Shown in pieces: positions 61,630 through 64,000 of a stretch of DNA of 64,000 bases (position 1 is its first letter; the number at the start of each line of letters is the position of its first letter). The DNA comes from Pseudomonas laurentiana. GTDB taxonomy: Bacteria; Pseudomonadota; Gammaproteobacteria; Pseudomonadales; Pseudomonadaceae. Location of the stretch: NCBI RefSeq assembly GCF_014648275.1, contig NZ_BMQU01000006.1, forward strand, positions 124,001 through 188,000. The letters run 5' to 3'. The position numbers and the translations under genes are program-made. The notes below the pieces were generated by a model. It was given only the letters and a program-made list of their open reading frames with translations, was not told where the DNA came from and did no database searches.

Positions 61630-62466
61630 TCATTCAGCGATCAGCCAGTCCATACGCCAGCTGCCGTGGGTCTGACCGAGTACGTGCGCCAACCATGGCA
61701 GCAGCTCGCGCAGCTCCTCTTCCAGCCCCCAGGGCGGATTGGCAATGGCCAGGCCCGAACCGTTCAGGCTTTGCGGTGTATCCAATGGGTGCACCAGCAA
61801 CTCGACACGCAGCAGCTTCGGTGCCCCCGTGCTGGTCAGGTCTTGATAGAAGCGCGTCAATTGTCGCTCTTCCTTGATCGGGTACCAGATCGCCACCACG
61901 GTCTGCCGCATACGGCCGATGGCCTCTTTCATGGCCTGAGTGCAACGTTTGAGCTCATCGAGTTGTTCAAAAGGCGGGTCGATCAGCATCACCGCGCGCT
62001 TTTCCTGGACCGGCAGCAAGGCCCGCGGCACATGCCAGCCCTCGCCAAGGTGCACAGCAACGCGTCGATCACCTTTCATGTTCTCTTTGAGCAGACGACC
62101 GTCTTCCGGGTGTTTCTCATTGAGCAGCACGCGGTCCTGATCCCGCGCCAAACGCCGCGCCAACTCGGGCGAGCCAGGGTAATAGCGTAGCTCGCCATCG
62201 CGATTCATACGCTTGAGAATGCGCAGGTAATCGGCAGCCAGCTCGGGCAGGTCTTCACGACCCCACAAGCGCCCGACACCCTCAAGGTATTCGCCGGTGC
62301 GTGTCGCCTGATCACCCTGCAAGTCATACAAGCCAAGGCCGGCGTGAGTATCGATGTAGGCGAACGGCTGTTCCTTGCGCGACATCAGCGCAATGAGGCG
62401 GGTCAACACAAGGTGTTTGAAGACGTCGGCGTGGTTGCCGGCGTGGAAGGCGTGACGATAGTTCAT
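61630..62466 (-). CDS. rlmJ: 23S rRNA (adenine(2030)-N(6))-methyltransferase RlmJ
   Basis: RlmJ methylates A2030 of 23S rRNA. The 278-residue protein has the family N-terminus MNYRHAFHAGNHADVFKH, a SAM-binding TYxDTHAGLGLY-type stretch and the catalytic DPPF (MLIDPPFEQ). It lies between putP and the carbamoyltransferase gene on the same strand, with a terminator upstream and a 111-bp gap downstream. Confidence 0.94.
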   Translation of the reverse strand: MNYRHAFHAGNHADVFKHLVLTRLIALMSRKEQPFAYIDTHAGLGLYDLQGDQATRTGEYLEGVGRLWGREDLPELAADYLRILKRMNRDGELRYYPGSPELARRLARDQDRVLLNEKHPEDGRLLKENMKGDRRVAVHLGEGWHVPRALLPVQEKRAVMLIDPPFEQLDELKRCTQAMKEAIGRMRQTVVAIWYPIKEERQLTRFYQDLTSTGAPKLLRVELLVHPLDTPQSLNGSGLAIANPPWGLEEELRELLPWLAHVLGQTHGSWRMDWLIAE

Positions 62467-62520
62467 GGCAACTCCTGCAAGGCCGACAAGTTTACCCTGT
62501 CGCAGGGGCCAGGCAAAACG

Positions 62521-62557
62521 ACAACGGCCCGACCTCTGGAAGAGATCGGGCCGTTGT
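62521..62557 (-). terminator. Rho-independent terminator after putP
   Basis: ACAACGGCCCGA and its exact complement, extended by CTCT/AGAG pairs with one mismatch, followed on the minus strand by CGTTTTGCC, 25 bases past the putP stop. Confidence 0.85.
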
Positions 62558-62581
62558 CAGGCACAGACCGGTACTAACCGA

Positions 62582-64000
62582 TCAATGACCTTTCTTGAAC
62601 GCCTCATCGGCCTTCTCAAAACGGGCAACCATACCTTGCGATGGGCGACCCAGGTTGCTGACCAGCAGGATTGCCAGTGCACCCAGGATGAAGCCCGGGA
62701 TGATCTCGTAAAGACCCAGCAGGGAGAAGTGCTTCCAGACCACCACGGTAATCGCACCGACCAGGATACCGGCCAGCGCACCATTACGGGTCATGCCTTT
62801 CCACAGTACCGAGATCAGTACCACTGGACCGAAAGCAGCACCGAAGCCAGCCCAGGCATAACTCACCAGACCCAGCACCTTGTTCTCAGGATTGGCGGCG
62901 ATGCCAATCGCGATCAGCGCAACAGCCAGCACCATCAGGCGACCGACCCAGACCAGCTCAAGCTGAGACGCGCTCTTACGCAGGAAAGCCTTGTAGAAGT
63001 CTTCGGTCAGCGCACTGGAGCACACCAGCAATTGGCAGCTCAGGGTACTCATCACTGCTGCCAGGATGGCCGACAGCAACACACCTGCAATCCATGGATT
63101 GAAGAGAATCTTGGCCAGCTCGATGAACACGCGCTCATGGTTCTCGGTCACAGGACCGGCCAGATCAGGGTGTGCCGAGAAATAGGCAATACCGAAGAAG
63201 CCCACGGCGCAGGTACCGACCAGGCAGAGGATCATCCAGGTCATGGAAATGCGACGAGCCTTGGCGATCGACTTCACCGAGTCTGCCGCCATGAAACGCG
63301 CCAGAATGTGCGGCTGACCGAAGTAGCCCAACCCCCAGCCCATCAGCGAAATGATGCCAATGAACGAGGTGCCCTTGAGCATGTCGAAGTTCGACGGGTC
63401 TTGCGCTTCAATGGCCAGGAAGGTCGTATCGACACCACCGGTGGCAAGCAGAACGATGATCGGCGTCAGAATCAGCGCGAAGATCATCAGGGTTGCCTGG
63501 ACGGTATCGGTCCAGCTGACAGCCAGGAAGCCACCCACAAAGGTGTAGGCGATCGTAGCAGCAGCACCTGCCCACAGGGCAGTTTCATAGGACATGCCGA
63601 AGGTGCTTTCGAACAGACGGGCACCGGCAACGATGCCGGAAGCACAGTAGATTGTGAAGAACACCAGGATCACCACCGCAGAGATGATCCGCAGCAGGCC
63701 GCTCTTGTCTTCGAAACGGCTGGTGAAGTAGTCCGGCAGGGTCAGCGCGTCGCCGTTATGCTCGGTTTGAACACGCAGACGACCGGCAACGAACAGCCAG
63801 TTCAGGTAGGCACCGATGATCAGGCCGATGGCGATCCAGGCCTCTGACAGACCCGACATGTAGATTGCGCCTGGCAGCCCCATCAGCAGCCAGCCGCTCA
63901 TGTCCGAAGCACCCGCCGAGAGCGCGGTGACCACGCTACCCAGGCTACGGCCGCCCAGAATGTAGTCGGAAAGGTTGTTGGTGGAGCGATAGGCCATGAA
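62582..64000 (-). CDS. putP: Sodium/proline symporter PutP (5' end outside window)
   Basis: PutP takes up proline with sodium across the inner membrane. The reading frame stays open to the right edge; the first visible residues FMAYRSTNNLSDYILGGRSL fall about 20 residues into the usual protein, so the true start is beyond base 64000. The SSF-family signatures are present (LSAGASDMSGWLLMGLPGA; sodium-site helix residues; GWGLGYFGQPHILARFMA). About 470 of some 490 residues are visible. Confidence 0.95.
   Translation of the reverse strand, partial: FMAYRSTNNLSDYILGGRSLGSVVTALSAGASDMSGWLLMGLPGAIYMSGLSEAWIAIGLIIGAYLNWLFVAGRLRVQTEHNGDALTLPDYFTSRFEDKSGLLRIISAVVILVFFTIYCASGIVAGARLFESTFGMSYETALWAGAAATIAYTFVGGFLAVSWTDTVQATLMIFALILTPIIVLLATGGVDTTFLAIEAQDPSNFDMLKGTSFIGIISLMGWGLGYFGQPHILARFMAADSVKSIAKARRISMTWMILCLVGTCAVGFFGIAYFSAHPDLAGPVTENHERVFIELAKILFNPWIAGVLLSAILAAVMSTLSCQLLVCSSALTEDFYKAFLRKSASQLELVWVGRLMVLAVALIAIGIAANPENKVLGLVSYAWAGFGAAFGPVVLISVLWKGMTRNGALAGILVGAITVVVWKHFSLLGLYEIIPGFILGALAILLVSNLGRPSQGMVARFEKADEAFKKGH

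Overview
The window is a chromosomal segment of a Pseudomonas, most likely of the P. putida / P. fluorescens side of the genus. This rests on gene content and order (hfq-hflX-hflK-hflC, motA-motB beside rsgA and orn, parE-parC, and the waaL-to-wapH LPS core cluster), an RhdA-type rhodanese with active loop CQTHHRSG, and Pseudomonas-type REP repeats with GCAAGCC cores. I see no phage, insertion sequence, integron, CRISPR array, tRNA or rRNA. Coding density is high and almost every gene is a recognisable chromosomal family.

Layout. 1-1.65 kb: end of a probable ferric-iron binding protein gene and its ABC permease. 1.7-3.6 kb: chemoreceptor. 3.8-16 kb, minus strand: nnrD-tsaE-amiB-mutL-miaA-hfq-hflX-hflK-hflC, then hisZ-purA; these serve metabolite repair, tRNA modification, cell-wall hydrolysis, mismatch repair, RNA regulation, membrane protease control and purine/histidine synthesis. 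16-19.5 kb: queG, a TRIC-family membrane protein, orn, rsgA. 19.6-21.6 kb: motA-motB behind a good sigma-28 promoter match. 21.6-27.8 kb: HDOD protein, rhdA, psd, serB and an Smp-like HAMP protein. 27.8-28.1 kb: tandem REP array. 28.1-37.4 kb, minus: PqiC-like lipoprotein, parC, retropepsin-like protease, phytase-like esterase, parE, yqiA, cpdA, DUF1249 gene, nudF. 37.6-43.5 kb: RsiV-like lipoprotein, cytX, thiC with a TPP riboswitch, TolC-family channel.

43.5-62 kb is dominated by the envelope: waaA (Kdo transfer), hldE (ADP-heptose), msbA (lipid A-core flipping), a kinase-fold protein, and a seven-gene minus-strand run reading carbamoyltransferase, wapH, mig-14-like, dnpA-like, ssg-like, wapR-like, waaL, mostly with overlapping ends, which builds and decorates the outer core and ligates O antigen. 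Between waaA and hldE lies an accessory stretch: LysR regulator, SMR efflux pump, and a redox pair (FAD oxidoreductase plus aldo/keto reductase) followed by a protein with a degenerate Nudix box. The window closes with rlmJ and the 3' part of putP, cut by the window edge.

I found no convincing new multi-gene system. The best leads are small: the sigma-28 promoter facing into the HDOD gene, the thiC leader architecture, the degenerate-motif proteins (kinase-like, Nudix-like, cyclase-like) and the uncharacterised FAD/AKR operon. Starts were chosen by Shine-Dalgarno match, family alignment from memory and gene overlap; several use GTG or TTG.
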